DNA of 64,000 nt from Novosphingobium guangzhouense. GTDB taxonomy: Bacteria; Pseudomonadota; Alphaproteobacteria; Sphingomonadales; Sphingomonadaceae. The stretch is from NCBI RefSeq assembly GCF_002896965.1, contig NZ_LYMM01000062.1, positions 62,001-126,000 on the forward strand. Reading direction: 5' to 3'. The translations under genes were made by a program, and so were the position numbers. Each line of letters starts with the position of its first letter. Position 1 is the stretch's first letter. Shown piece by piece: positions 52,969 through 61,967 of this stretch. The notes under the pieces were generated by a model. It saw only the letters and a program-made list of their open reading frames with translations, did no database searches and was not told where the DNA came from.

Positions 52969-53834
52969 CCTATTACCTCGGCATCGACGCAGGCGGCAGC
53001 AACTGCCGCGCACGGCTCATCAATGCTGCAGGCGAAGTGATCGGCGAGGGTCGTTCGGGCACCGCCAACGCGCGGATCGGGATCGAGGCGCTTTACGAAA
53101 CGCTGAAGGACACCGCCGATCAGGCCGTGGCACAGGCAGACCTGTCCGACCTCCAGCGCGCCACGGTCCATGCCGGAATGGGCATCGCCGGGATCACTCG
53201 CCCCGGCGTGCGCGAGGCGCTGGCCGAACTCGACTTCGGATTCGCCTCGGTCAGCTACGCCACCGACGCCCAGATCGCCAACCTTGGCGCGCACGGCGGG
53301 CAGGACGGCGCGATCCTGATCATCGGCACCGGCAGCGCTGCACAGCTGCGGGTCGAGGGCCGCGAATTCACGATCGGCGGCTACGGCTTCCCCATCTCCG
53401 ACGAAGGCAGCGGCGCGGCGCTCGGCCTTTCCGCCATGCGCCACGCCCTGCGCGCGCTTGACGGGCGCACCCGCAAGACCCCGCTGAGCGCCGCCGTGAC
53501 CGAACGATTCGAGCATGACACCGCGCAGGCCATCGCCTGGATGGATCAGGCCACCCCGCGTGACTACGGCACCTTCGCACCACTGGTGATGGACTATGCG
53601 GAAGCCGACGACGCTATCGCCCGCTCCATCGTCGAGAATGCCGCCGGGCACATAGAGCGCTTCATCGAGACGATCTTCGAACGCGGCGCAACGCGCTGCA
53701 CGCTTGTCGGCGGGCTGGCTCCGCGCATGCGCCCCTGGCTGCGCGCGCGCACCGTGGCCCGATTGAGCGAGGCGCTGGGCGATTCCCTCGACGGTGCGCT
53801 GCGGCTGGCGGGGTACGCGCCGGACGATGCCTGA
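52965..53834 (+). CDS. BadF/BadG-family ATPase, probable N-acetylglucosamine/MurNAc kinase
   Basis: This 289-residue actin-fold kinase has the phosphate loop GIDAGGSNCRA, the adenosine-side GTGSAAQL and the catalytic-region DEGSGAALGL. It belongs to the BadF/BcrA group that includes eukaryotic GlcNAc kinase and the bacterial GlcNAc/MurNAc kinase MurK. It probably phosphorylates GlcNAc (or MurNAc) imported without a PTS. Its ATG overlaps the dld stop (ATGA). Its last 8 bases overlap the next gene. Confidence 0.88.
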   Translation: MTYYLGIDAGGSNCRARLINAAGEVIGEGRSGTANARIGIEALYETLKDTADQAVAQADLSDLQRATVHAGMGIAGITRPGVREALAELDFGFASVSYATDAQIANLGAHGGQDGAILIIGTGSAAQLRVEGREFTIGGYGFPISDEGSGAALGLSAMRHALRALDGRTRKTPLSAAVTERFEHDTAQAIAWMDQATPRDYGTFAPLVMDYAEADDAIARSIVENAAGHIERFIETIFERGATRCTLVGGLAPRMRPWLRARTVARLSEALGDSLDGALRLAGYAPDDA

Positions 53835-54489
53835 GGGACCGCCTGACCGCAAGCCCAGCCTTGTCATCGTCGCGGGTGCCAGCGGGCAGCACGCCGCGGT
53901 CGTCTACGAGGCGGCCTTGCTTTCCGGCATTCCCGTAGCCGGGTTCGCTGCGATAGCGCGCAACGCTCCTGCCGCCGTGCTCGACTGCCCGCCGCTTGGT
54001 CAATTGGATGCCTGCACTGTCGAAGGGCGCAGTTTCGTCATTGCCTGCGGCTCCAACACCTTGCGCCGCGAACTGACCGAGCGCCTGCGCCAGCGCGGCG
54101 CGTGCTTTGCCGCCGTGGTGCACCCGGCCGCAATCGTATCCCCCAGCGCAACCATCGATCCGGGCGCAGTAGTGCTTGCGGGCGCCATCATCGGCCCGCG
54201 CGCAACGATTGGCGAAGGCGTCATCGTCAATCACGCGGCGGTCGTGGATCATGATTGCCGACTGGAGGCATTCGCCAACATCTGCCCCGGCGTTCGGCTG
54301 GCCGGGTGCGTCACGGTGCGCGCAGGCGCCTTCGTAGGGATCAATGCGGCCGTCATTCAGGGGATCGAAGTCGGCCACGACTCGATCGTCGGGGCAGGAG
54401 CGGCGGTGATCCGCGATGTCACGGCGGAAAGCATTGTAGGGGGTGTTCCGGCGAAGCTTTTGTCGCGGGATAATACCACGCCTAAATAA
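53827..54489 (+). CDS. NeuD-like sugar O-/N-acetyltransferase (left-handed beta-helix)
   Basis: This 220-residue protein has an N-terminal Rossmann-like part (LVIVAGASGQHAAVVYEAALL, then FVIACGSNTLRRELTERLRQRG) as in NeuD/PglD. A hexapeptide-repeat beta-helix follows (ATIDPGAVVLAGAIIGPRATIGEGVIVNHAAVVDHDC) with a probable catalytic His in NHAAVVDHDC, and it ends IVGGVPAKLL. It should transfer acetyl from acetyl-CoA to a sugar amine or hydroxyl. The acceptor is unknown; a catabolic locus is an odd place for it. Start at 53827 within the kinase gene end. Confidence 0.82.
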   Translation: MPEGPPDRKPSLVIVAGASGQHAAVVYEAALLSGIPVAGFAAIARNAPAAVLDCPPLGQLDACTVEGRSFVIACGSNTLRRELTERLRQRGACFAAVVHPAAIVSPSATIDPGAVVLAGAIIGPRATIGEGVIVNHAAVVDHDCRLEAFANICPGVRLAGCVTVRAGAFVGINAAVIQGIEVGHDSIVGAGAAVIRDVTAESIVGGVPAKLLSRDNTTPK

Positions 54490-54931
54490 GCACTTATACT
54501 TGAACAATATCGCTAGTAATTACTTGATGCGGCCTTGCTGCAAGTAGGCTGCAACACCAAACCCGCGCACATAGCTCCGGTTCCCAGCACGCCGCGAAAA
54601 AACCTTCCACTATCGCAAACACCCTTCCCAAATTCCCCTCATGTATTCTCATGATAAGCAGAGTTGTGCTTGCGCACACGTGACAGCTTCGGTTCGTCGC
54701 ACAATGCTCTCTGGCCACCGGCCTCCGGCGAGTGCGACGAGCCGTGTTCATCTAACCGCAAGGTGAACCTGAACAACCAGAACCTCCATGGTGTTCAGGT
54801 GTCGCTCCGCCGCACATCTTAGAAGCTGAATGGAGGGGTTCTGGCCGCCGCAACCGCGATCGTGCGGGCGTCGGTCGGACGAATAGCTGCGATGCGCAGG
54901 CCCGGTTGAACGTGTTTGAAGGAGTAGCGCA
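54490..54931. other. Intergenic region of about 440 bases
   Basis: This gap lies between the acetyltransferase gene and the OmpA-family gene. The first 200 bases are locally AT-richer than the genes (54490-54670). I see only a minor hairpin (ATAAG-CA-CTTAT near 54486) and no convincing terminator, RNA or extra gene. A ribosome binding site (AAGGAG) precedes the OmpA-family start at 54932. Confidence 0.6.
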
Positions 54932-55795
54932 ATGAGTGTCATTTCCAAGACCCCCCGAATTCTCCTGATGGCTGCCCTGCTGGGCGGCGTTGCCTCGGTC
55001 AGCGTTTCGGCGCAGGACGCCGGCGAATCCGATCTCTCGGTGCAGGTCACCGATACCAGCCCGGAAATGGTCAAGGGCCCGGACGTGAAGGGCATCATCT
55101 CGGCACGCAGCGGTGACCGCATGCAGGTTACCGCCGAAGACGGCACCCGCACGGTCGTGACCATCAACGATGCCACCAAGATCAAGGCCAGCAAGGGCTT
55201 CCTCGGCCTTGGCAGCGACAAGCTTGCCGCGACCTCTCTGCTCAACGGCATCCCGGTCGAAGTGGAAACGCTGCAGGGTGGCGGCGCCCTCCTTGCCAGC
55301 AAGATCGATCTGAAGGGCAAGGACATGAAGACCGCCCAGATGATCCACAACGGCACCGACCAGCGCTTCGCGTCTAACGAAGCCGCGACGGAGGGCCTGA
55401 AGGCCCGCATGGGCGATATCGACAAGTACAACATCAAGGGCACGACCAACGTGAACTTCGACACCGGCAAGTCCAAGCTGTCGCCTGAAGCGAAGCAGAG
55501 CCTGTGTCAGGCCGCGACCCAGGCAGAGGCGCAGGAGAACGCACTGCTGCTGGTGGTAGGCTACACCGATTCGACCGGTTCGGAAGAGATCAACCAGGCG
55601 CTCAGCGAAAAGCGTGCCAGCGCCGTGGTGAACTATCTGCAGCAGGCTTGCCACTGGAAGCCCTACCGCATGCTGACGCCGACCGGCATGTCGATGGCCG
55701 ACCCCGTCGCGGATAACACGACCGAAGAAGGCAAGGCTCTGAACCGCCGCGTGGCCGTGAACATCATGGTCAGCAAGGCCGTCGACGGCATCTAA
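54932..55795 (+). CDS. OmpA-family protein with N-terminal beta-rich domain
   Basis: This 287-residue secreted protein starts with a signal peptide (ILLMAALLGGVASVSVSA). It has a small beta-rich domain (about 45-130: GIISARSGDRMQVTAEDGTRTVVTIND, reminiscent of DUF5666-like folds). The C-terminal OmpA peptidoglycan-binding domain (about 170-285) shows VNFDTGKSKLSPEAKQSL, VVGYTDSTGSEEINQALSEKRA and NRRVAVNIMVS. There is no beta-barrel, so it is likely periplasmic and murein-associated. A strong terminator follows at once, so the gene is monocistronic. Confidence 0.88.
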   Translation: MSVISKTPRILLMAALLGGVASVSVSAQDAGESDLSVQVTDTSPEMVKGPDVKGIISARSGDRMQVTAEDGTRTVVTINDATKIKASKGFLGLGSDKLAATSLLNGIPVEVETLQGGGALLASKIDLKGKDMKTAQMIHNGTDQRFASNEAATEGLKARMGDIDKYNIKGTTNVNFDTGKSKLSPEAKQSLCQAATQAEAQENALLLVVGYTDSTGSEEINQALSEKRASAVVNYLQQACHWKPYRMLTPTGMSMADPVADNTTEEGKALNRRVAVNIMVSKAVDGI

Positions 55796-55822
55796 GCGGC
55801 ATCGATATCGACGCTGAAAGAG

Positions 55823-55854
55823 CGGGCGGCCCCGACAGGCCGCCCGTTTTTCTT
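55823..55854 (+). terminator. Rho-independent terminator after the OmpA-family gene
   Basis: CGGGCGGCC (55823-55831) pairs with GGCCGCCCG (55838-55846), 6-base loop, followed by TTTTTCTTT. Confidence 0.93.
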
Positions 55855-55879
55855 TGCGCCGATCAATCCACGGTGCCAC

Positions 55880-57271
55880 TCAATCCACGGTAAACGTCAC
55901 CGTTACCCGCAAACCGGGATCGGCATCCCCCAGTTCAAGCTGTGCGCCCATCCGTTCCGCGCTGGAGCGCACGATGGCAAGGCCAAGGCCGCTGCCCGAT
56001 GGTCCCCGCTCTCCCTGCAGGCGCACAAAGCGCGACATCGCCAGTTCGCGCTGATCGGTGGCGATGCCCGGCCCGGTATCCGACACCACTAGCCTGATCG
56101 CACCGGGATCGGCGAACAGCTCTATCTGCGCAGTGCCGCCCCGCCGGTTGTAGCGGATCGCATTGTCGACAAGGTTGGACAGCATCTCGAACACCAGCGT
56201 GCGATGGCCCTTGATGCGGAAAGGCCCCTCCCCGCATTCGAGCAGCAGTTCCACCTCCGCCTCTATCGCCTGCCGGATGCGGCGGGAGATGACGTGCTGG
56301 CTCAGTTCCTTGAGGTCGATTTCATGATCGGGCGGCAGTTCGCCTGCCTCGTCGGCGCGGGCAAGGGTCAGCAGCTGGGTCAGAAGACGTTCGAGCCGGT
56401 CGGTCGCGTCCTCGATTTCGTGCAGCGCCTCCGACCGTTCGCGATCCGACCGGCCGCGCCGTGCCAGCGCCACCTGCACCTTGAGCACCGACAGTGGCGT
56501 GCGCATCTGGTGCGATGCGTCGGCGGTGAAGCGGCGCATGCCGGTGGTGGCATCGTCCAGCCGCGCCAGCAGCCGGTCGAACGATCGCGACAGCGGCCTC
56601 AGTTCACTGGGCAGCGGGCCGGTGCGCAAGGGCGAAAGGTCCGGCGCGGCGCGGGTATCACGCGCCTCGATCACGCCGCGCAAATCGGACAGCGGGCGCA
56701 GGCTCCAGCCAAGCGCGGGACGGATCAGCAACAGCACGATGCCCACCAGCACGCACTCACCGATCAGCAACGCGATCATCAGCTTGTCCCGCAGCGAATT
56801 ACGGTTCTGCAGCGTCTCCGCCACCTGCACCACCACAGGCGCATCAATACGCGGAAGGTTGCGGCGGATCTCCGCGATACGGATGCGCTGCCCGCGAAAC
56901 TGCGCGAAACGAAAGCGCGGCTCCTCGCTCGACAGGGTGGGAGGGTCGGGCGCGGGCAAGTCCGCATAGCCGGTCAGCAGCGCGCCGCCCACGGCGATGC
57001 GATAGTAGACGTTGTCCCGTTCGGAATTCTCCAGCATCCCGAAGGCGGCGGGCGGCAGGTCCAGCGTGACTTCGCCGCGCTCCACCTGCACGGTTTCCGC
57101 GATCGCCCCCAACGCGCCGCCCAGCACACGGTCGTTGGTGCGGCGCACGACGTCGGAAATCAGCACCCAGCCCAACAGCCCCAGCACCAGCGCCAGCACC
57201 GCCAACGGCCCGAACATCGCCAGCAACAGGCGATAGCGCAGCGAGATGGCCCTGGAGGTGCCCCCGCTCAT
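55880..57271 (-). CDS. TctE-like sensor histidine kinase
   Basis: This 463-residue kinase has membrane segments at about 13-38 and 164-184, enclosing a 125-residue periplasmic domain of the TctE N-terminal type. A HAMP-like linker follows, then His254 in FTADASHQMRTPLSVL. The ATPase domain has an N-box (NLVDNAIRYNRRGG), DTGPGIA and GSGLGLAIVRSSAER. TctE-type kinases answer tricarboxylates or related anions, often with a periplasmic binding protein. Its ATG overlaps the regulator stop (ATGA). It is divergent from the binding protein/porin/CitMHS operon it probably controls. Confidence 0.92.
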   Translation of the reverse strand: MSGGTSRAISLRYRLLLAMFGPLAVLALVLGLLGWVLISDVVRRTNDRVLGGALGAIAETVQVERGEVTLDLPPAAFGMLENSERDNVYYRIAVGGALLTGYADLPAPDPPTLSSEEPRFRFAQFRGQRIRIAEIRRNLPRIDAPVVVQVAETLQNRNSLRDKLMIALLIGECVLVGIVLLLIRPALGWSLRPLSDLRGVIEARDTRAAPDLSPLRTGPLPSELRPLSRSFDRLLARLDDATTGMRRFTADASHQMRTPLSVLKVQVALARRGRSDRERSEALHEIEDATDRLERLLTQLLTLARADEAGELPPDHEIDLKELSQHVISRRIRQAIEAEVELLLECGEGPFRIKGHRTLVFEMLSNLVDNAIRYNRRGGTAQIELFADPGAIRLVVSDTGPGIATDQRELAMSRFVRLQGERGPSGSGLGLAIVRSSAERMGAQLELGDADPGLRVTVTFTVD

Positions 57272-57933
57272 GACCTGTCGAGCATGTAGCCGACGCCGCG
57301 CACGGTGCGGATGGCGGGGCCATCGGGCGCCAGCTTGCTGCGCAGGCGCGTGACGTTGACCTCAAGCGCGTTGGAGCCGACCGGATCGTCGAAACCGAAA
57401 ACTTCCGCCTGCAGCGTCTCACGCGTGACGATCTGCCCTGCACGCGCCGCAAGTGCTTCAAGCACGGACCATTCCCGCCGCCGCAGTTCGATCGCCCGCC
57501 CGGCAACTTCGACCCGGCCGGTAGAGCGGTTCACCGTCATCGTGCCGATCACGATCTCGGGCGCGGCGTCCCCGCCCCGGCGACGGCCCAGAGCACGCAC
57601 GCGCGCTTCCAGTTCCTCTACCTCGAAGGGCTTGCGCAAGTAATCGTCCGCGCCAAGGTCAAGGCCGCGCACCCGGTCGTCCAGACCATCGCGCGCGGTG
57701 AGCATCAGCACTTGCGCCTGATCGCCCCGCGCCCGCAGGCGGGCCAGCACCTGGAACCCGTCGATATCGGGAAGGCCGACATCGAGAATCACCAGCGAAT
57801 ACGGCTCGGTAGCCGAGACCGACAGCGCCTCTTCCCCGCCCGCCACGTGATCGACGGCATGCCCCGCCGCGCGCAGCAGCGAAACAATGCCGCGCGCAAG
57901 GGCCGCGTCGTCTTCCACGATGAGGATTCTCAC
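57268..57933 (-). CDS. TctD-like OmpR-family response regulator
   Basis: This 221-residue protein has a receiver with acidic ED (7-8), Asp51 (VILDVGLPDIDGF) and Lys in DDYLRKPFEVEE. A winged-helix DNA-binding domain follows (RREWSVLEALAARAGQIVTRETLQAEVFG, then VNVTRLRSKLAPDG). The start is a GTG at 57933, and the kinase follows with a four-base overlap. The 96-base divergent gap to the binding-protein gene must hold both promoters and the regulator sites. Confidence 0.94.
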   Translation of the reverse strand: MRILIVEDDAALARGIVSLLRAAGHAVDHVAGGEEALSVSATEPYSLVILDVGLPDIDGFQVLARLRARGDQAQVLMLTARDGLDDRVRGLDLGADDYLRKPFEVEELEARVRALGRRRGGDAAPEIVIGTMTVNRSTGRVEVAGRAIELRRREWSVLEALAARAGQIVTRETLQAEVFGFDDPVGSNALEVNVTRLRSKLAPDGPAIRTVRGVGYMLDRS

Positions 57934-58029
57934 GGTCGGTATCCATGAAAGGTCAGTGACAGGTTGAAAACGTAGATCATCGAGCGCTGCTTATCCGAAC
58001 ATAGAGGCGGAAAGCGAGAGGAGTCGGCA

Positions 58030-59127
58030 ATGCGTTCTTTCACCCCTGTTCTGGCGATCACGGTCCTTCTGGCCGGTCCCGCAGCTGCGCAAAAGCCGGA
58101 GGCGCCGCAGCGGCCCGCCGGATATCCGCGCAGCTACGATGCCCTGATCGCCGACGCCCGCACCGAGGGCAAGGTACGCATTTACGCCAATGCCGACCGC
58201 GCCGAGATGGTCCCGGTGGTGGCGGAGTTCAAACGGCTCTTCCCCGGCGTCGCGGTCTATTACGCCGATATCGGCTCTACCGAAATGTACCAGCGCTACA
58301 CCCGCGAAACGCGGCAGCGCCAGTATTCGGCGGACATCGTGTGGTCTTCGGCGATGGACCAGCAGATCAAGCTCATCAACGATGGCTATGCGCAGCAGTA
58401 TGCCAGCCCGGAAAAGCCCGCGCTGCCCGATACCGCCGTGTGGAAGAACATGGGCTATGGCGTCACCGCCGAGCCGATCGGCTTCGTCTACAACCGCAAG
58501 CTGGTGCCCGATGCACAGGCCCCGCGCACGCATCAGGAACTGGAGATGCTGCTGCGCAAGCGCCGCGCGGCCTTCACCGGCAAGGTCGCGACGTTCGACG
58601 CAGCACGCTCGCACACCGGATATCTCTATCTGTCGCAGGACTTCCTGGCGACGCGCGACACCCGTTCGCTGGTGGAAGCCATCGGCGCCACGCGGCCCGT
58701 GCTTGAAACCAGCACCCAGCCGATGCTGTCGGGCGTGGCTTCGGGCAAGCTGGCGCTCGCCTACAACGTGATCGGGTCTTACGCGCTGGAACAGGCGCGG
58801 CGCAATCCGCAGATGGGCGTGGTGTTCCCGCGGGACTACACTCTGGTCACATCGCGCATCGCATTCATCGGTCGTGACGCGCGCCATCCGGCGGCGGCGC
58901 GGCTGTTCCTCGACTTCCTTCTTTCGCGCGCCGGGCAGGCCCAGCTTGCCCGGCACAGTCTGTGGCCGGTGCGCACCGACGTGCCCGCCCGGCGCCTTCC
59001 CGCCCAGCAGACGCGCGTGGTGCGCGTGGGCCCTCAACTTCTTGTCAATCTGGATCACCTTACCCGGCAGCGGTTCCTGCGCGAATGGAACGCCGCCCTG
59101 GTCGCAGGGAAAGAACAAAAACCATGA
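58030..59127 (+). CDS. Periplasmic solute-binding protein (iron/PgtC-like), no ABC partner nearby
   Basis: This 365-residue protein has a signal peptide (VLAITVLLAGPAAA) and the binding-protein family-1 layout: EGKVRIYANADRAEMVPVVAEFKRLFPG, ADIVWSSAMDQQIKLINDGYAQQY, IGFVYNRKLVPDA, SYALEQARRNPQMGVVFPRDY. In iron and phosphonate uptake, such proteins serve ABC importers. Here no ABC permease or ATPase follows, and the neighbours are a kinase/regulator pair and a secondary carrier. It may therefore be a sensory partner, as PgtC is for PgtB. Its stop overlaps the porin start (ATGA). Confidence 0.85.
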   Translation: MRSFTPVLAITVLLAGPAAAQKPEAPQRPAGYPRSYDALIADARTEGKVRIYANADRAEMVPVVAEFKRLFPGVAVYYADIGSTEMYQRYTRETRQRQYSADIVWSSAMDQQIKLINDGYAQQYASPEKPALPDTAVWKNMGYGVTAEPIGFVYNRKLVPDAQAPRTHQELEMLLRKRRAAFTGKVATFDAARSHTGYLYLSQDFLATRDTRSLVEAIGATRPVLETSTQPMLSGVASGKLALAYNVIGSYALEQARRNPQMGVVFPRDYTLVTSRIAFIGRDARHPAAARLFLDFLLSRAGQAQLARHSLWPVRTDVPARRLPAQQTRVVRVGPQLLVNLDHLTRQRFLREWNAALVAGKEQKP

Positions 59128-60626
59128 CGTTCAATTCGAGTAACCGGACCTTGATGGCCGGCGCAGCATTCCTTGCGCTGGTAAGTGCCAATCCCGCGCT
59201 GGCACAGGCCCCCACGCGTGACGAACTTGCCGATCTGGTGCGCGCGCAGGCCGCCGAGATCGCGTCCCTGCGCCAGCGCGTCGATGCGCTTGAGGCCCAG
59301 CGCAGCGCACCGATTGCTGCAGCAGACGCCCCGCAGCAAAGCGCCCCCGAAGTGGCCGCTGCAGAGCCCGCACCGCAAGTCCTGACCACCAAGCCCTACG
59401 CCCCGCAGATCATCCCCCCCGGCCCCGCCGAGCGCGATATCGAGCGCGTGCGCGCCACTGCCGTTGCCGCTACCGACGTGACCACCGAATGGGGTCAGGG
59501 CCTGCCCGTCTTCCATTCGGGCGACGGCACGTTCAGCTTCAAGCCGCGCGGCCGCATCATCACCGATGTGACCACCACGACCGGCTCGAAATACGACGGC
59601 CGCAACCTGACCACCACCGGCATGCGCGCGCTGCGCATGGGCCTTGAAGGCACCGTCGGCACCCACCTGTTCTACCAGTTCGAGAGCGACTTCTCCGAGA
59701 ACGCGGTGGACGTGGTCACTGCCTTCATCGGCTGGAAGAACAAGATCGCGCCCGGCCTCGACTATGACGTGCGCGTCGGCCACCTGTTCAACGACCGCAG
59801 CTTCGAAGGCTCGACCGGCTCGGATTCCACCCCGTTCGCCGAACGCACCGTGGTTGCCACCGCGATCATCCCGCAGCGCGCCTTTTATGGCCTTGGCATC
59901 ATGCCGCGCCTGTTCTGGAAGACCGGCCACGCATCGTTGACCGTCACCGGCGACCGCATCGACGGCGACCAGTCAGCCTCGGACAACCGCACCGTGATCG
60001 CCCGCGCGCACTGGAACCCGATCAAGAGCCCCCGTCAGGTGCTTCACCTCGGCATCTGGGGCTTTGACGAGCATCTGCAGCCCGGCAAGAACTCGCTGGG
60101 CCGCAACACCGTGATCGGCGGCCGCTTCAACGGCGCGCTGCGGCTTTCGACCGGCGATATCATCGGCGGCACCGGCACCACCGGCTACGGCGCGGAGCTG
60201 GGCGGCTATTCCGGCCCGCTGTGGGTCATGGCCGAAGCGGGCGAACGTCACGCGCGGCTCGACAATGGACGCCCGGACTTCGTCACGCAGGCGTGGAGCG
60301 TTTCGGGCGGCTTCTTCATCACCGGCGACCTGCCGCCCTACAACCCGCGTCTTGGCAGCTTCGGCCAGCCCAAGGTGCTGCGCCCCGTCTTCGACGGCGG
60401 TCCCGGCGCGATCGAACTGACCGCGCGCTACGAAAACCTTGAATTCAAGGACATCGCAACGCCCGCGCAAGGGTGGGCGGCGACGCTGGGCGCGAACTGG
60501 TATCTCAACAGCTTCGTGCGCTTCCAGGTCAACGCGATCCACTGGAACACCGAGAACACCGCCGGAATCTACACCGGCAAGGATGACGGCGAGACGCTTA
60601 CCGCGCGCGTCGGCGTCACCTTCTAA
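59124..60626 (+). CDS. OprO/OprP-family outer-membrane porin
   Basis: This 500-residue protein has a signal peptide (GAAFLALVSANPALA), a short coiled coil (LADLVRAQAAEIASLRQRVDALEAQ, residues 35-60), a proline/alanine linker and a beta-barrel. The barrel shows GTFSFKPRGRIITD, MRALRMGLEGTVGTHLFYQFESDFSEN and the C-terminal LTARVGVTF. The family includes phosphate-selective trimers but also carboxylate and pyrophosphate porins. It should admit the anion taken up by CitMHS. It is coupled to the binding-protein gene, with 39 bases before citMHS. Confidence 0.88.
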   Translation: MTFNSSNRTLMAGAAFLALVSANPALAQAPTRDELADLVRAQAAEIASLRQRVDALEAQRSAPIAAADAPQQSAPEVAAAEPAPQVLTTKPYAPQIIPPGPAERDIERVRATAVAATDVTTEWGQGLPVFHSGDGTFSFKPRGRIITDVTTTTGSKYDGRNLTTTGMRALRMGLEGTVGTHLFYQFESDFSENAVDVVTAFIGWKNKIAPGLDYDVRVGHLFNDRSFEGSTGSDSTPFAERTVVATAIIPQRAFYGLGIMPRLFWKTGHASLTVTGDRIDGDQSASDNRTVIARAHWNPIKSPRQVLHLGIWGFDEHLQPGKNSLGRNTVIGGRFNGALRLSTGDIIGGTGTTGYGAELGGYSGPLWVMAEAGERHARLDNGRPDFVTQAWSVSGGFFITGDLPPYNPRLGSFGQPKVLRPVFDGGPGAIELTARYENLEFKDIATPAQGWAATLGANWYLNSFVRFQVNAIHWNTENTAGIYTGKDDGETLTARVGVTF

Positions 60627-60665
60627 GCCTTTCCTTCAAACCATGACCAGAACCGGGGACCAACA

Positions 60666-61967
60666 ATGAGTCTCGCCCTTATCGGCTTCCTGATGGTGGC
60701 CACATTCATGACGCTCATCATGACCAAGCGGATGACCCCGCTGGTCGCGCTGACCGTCGTGCCCACCCTCTTCGCCCTTGTCGCCGGCTTCCATTCGGGG
60801 CTTGGCGACATGATGATCGACGGCGTCAAGAACCTTGCGCCCACCGGCGTCATGCTGCTGTTCGCGATCCTGTTCTTCAGCACCATGACCGACACCGGCC
60901 TGTTCGACCCGCTGGTCGGCCGCCTGATCCGGCTGGTCCACGGCGACCCGATGCTGATCCTGATCGGTTCGGTCGTGCTCTGCGCGCTCGTCAGTCTCGA
61001 TGGCGACGGTTCGACCACCTACATCATCACGATGGCCGCCATGCTGCCGCTCTACAAGCGCTACGACATGAACCGCCTGTACCTCGTCTGTCTGCTGATG
61101 GTGACGAGCGGGGTGATGAACCTGACGCCGTGGGGCGGCCCGACCGCGCGCGCGGCAAGCGCCCTCAAGCTTGACCCGGCAGCGATGTTCCTGCCGCTTA
61201 TCCCCGGCATGATCGCGGGACTTGCGTTCCTGATCGGCCTGGCCATCTACTTCGGCCGCAAGGAACGCCGCCGCATCGGCAAGGTCGAAACCCCGGCCCA
61301 GCTCGAAGTCGCCGACCTTGCCGTGTCGCAGTGGCCCGAAGCGCGCCGTCCGAAGATGATCTGGTTCAACGGCGCGCTTGTGATCGCGCTGCTGGTGCTG
61401 CTGGTCTGGGGCGTGTTGCCGCTGCCGATCCTGATGATGCTGGCCTTCGCCATCTCGATGATCGCCAACTACCCCGACACCAAGTCGCAGAAGGAGCGCA
61501 TCAGCGCGCATGCGGGCAACGTGCTCTCAGTCGTCTCGCTGATCTTCGCGGCGGGCATCTTCACCGGCATCCTTTCGGGCACCGGCATGGTCGAGGCGAT
61601 GAGCAAGGAAGTGGTCGGCCTGATCCCGCCGGTCCTTGGTCCCTACATGGCGCCGATCACCGCGCTGATCAGCCTGCCGGGCACGTTCTTCATCTCGAAC
61701 GACGCGTTCTACTTCGGCATGCTGCCGATCCTGGCGGAAGCCGGGGCGCATTATGGCGTGGAGCCGATGGCGATCGCCCGCGCATCACTGATGGGCCAGC
61801 CTGTCCACCTGCTGAGCCCGCTGGTGCCCTCCACCTACCTGCTGGTGAGCCTTGCCGGTGTGGATCTGGCCGATCACCAGAAGTTCACGCTGGTCCCGGC
61901 GGCGCTGTGCTGCCTTGTCATGACCATCGTGGGCATGGCGGTGCTGGCCTTCCCGTTCGTCGGATGA
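60666..61967 (+). CDS. CitMHS-family citrate/carboxylate transporter
   Basis: This 433-residue inner-membrane carrier has about 12 hydrophobic segments. CitM/CitH of Bacillus move metal-citrate with protons. The family pattern is seen in TPLVALTVVPTLFALVAGF, TGVMLLFAILFFSTMTDTGLFDPLV, VVLCALVSLDGDGSTTYIIT, NLTPWGGPTARAASAL and ISLPGTFFISNDAFYFGMLPILAEAG. The actual substrate could be citrate, a metal-citrate complex or another polycarboxylate. Its stop overlaps the AbrB-family start (ATGATG). Confidence 0.92.
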   Translation: MSLALIGFLMVATFMTLIMTKRMTPLVALTVVPTLFALVAGFHSGLGDMMIDGVKNLAPTGVMLLFAILFFSTMTDTGLFDPLVGRLIRLVHGDPMLILIGSVVLCALVSLDGDGSTTYIITMAAMLPLYKRYDMNRLYLVCLLMVTSGVMNLTPWGGPTARAASALKLDPAAMFLPLIPGMIAGLAFLIGLAIYFGRKERRRIGKVETPAQLEVADLAVSQWPEARRPKMIWFNGALVIALLVLLVWGVLPLPILMMLAFAISMIANYPDTKSQKERISAHAGNVLSVVSLIFAAGIFTGILSGTGMVEAMSKEVVGLIPPVLGPYMAPITALISLPGTFFISNDAFYFGMLPILAEAGAHYGVEPMAIARASLMGQPVHLLSPLVPSTYLLVSLAGVDLADHQKFTLVPAALCCLVMTIVGMAVLAFPFVG

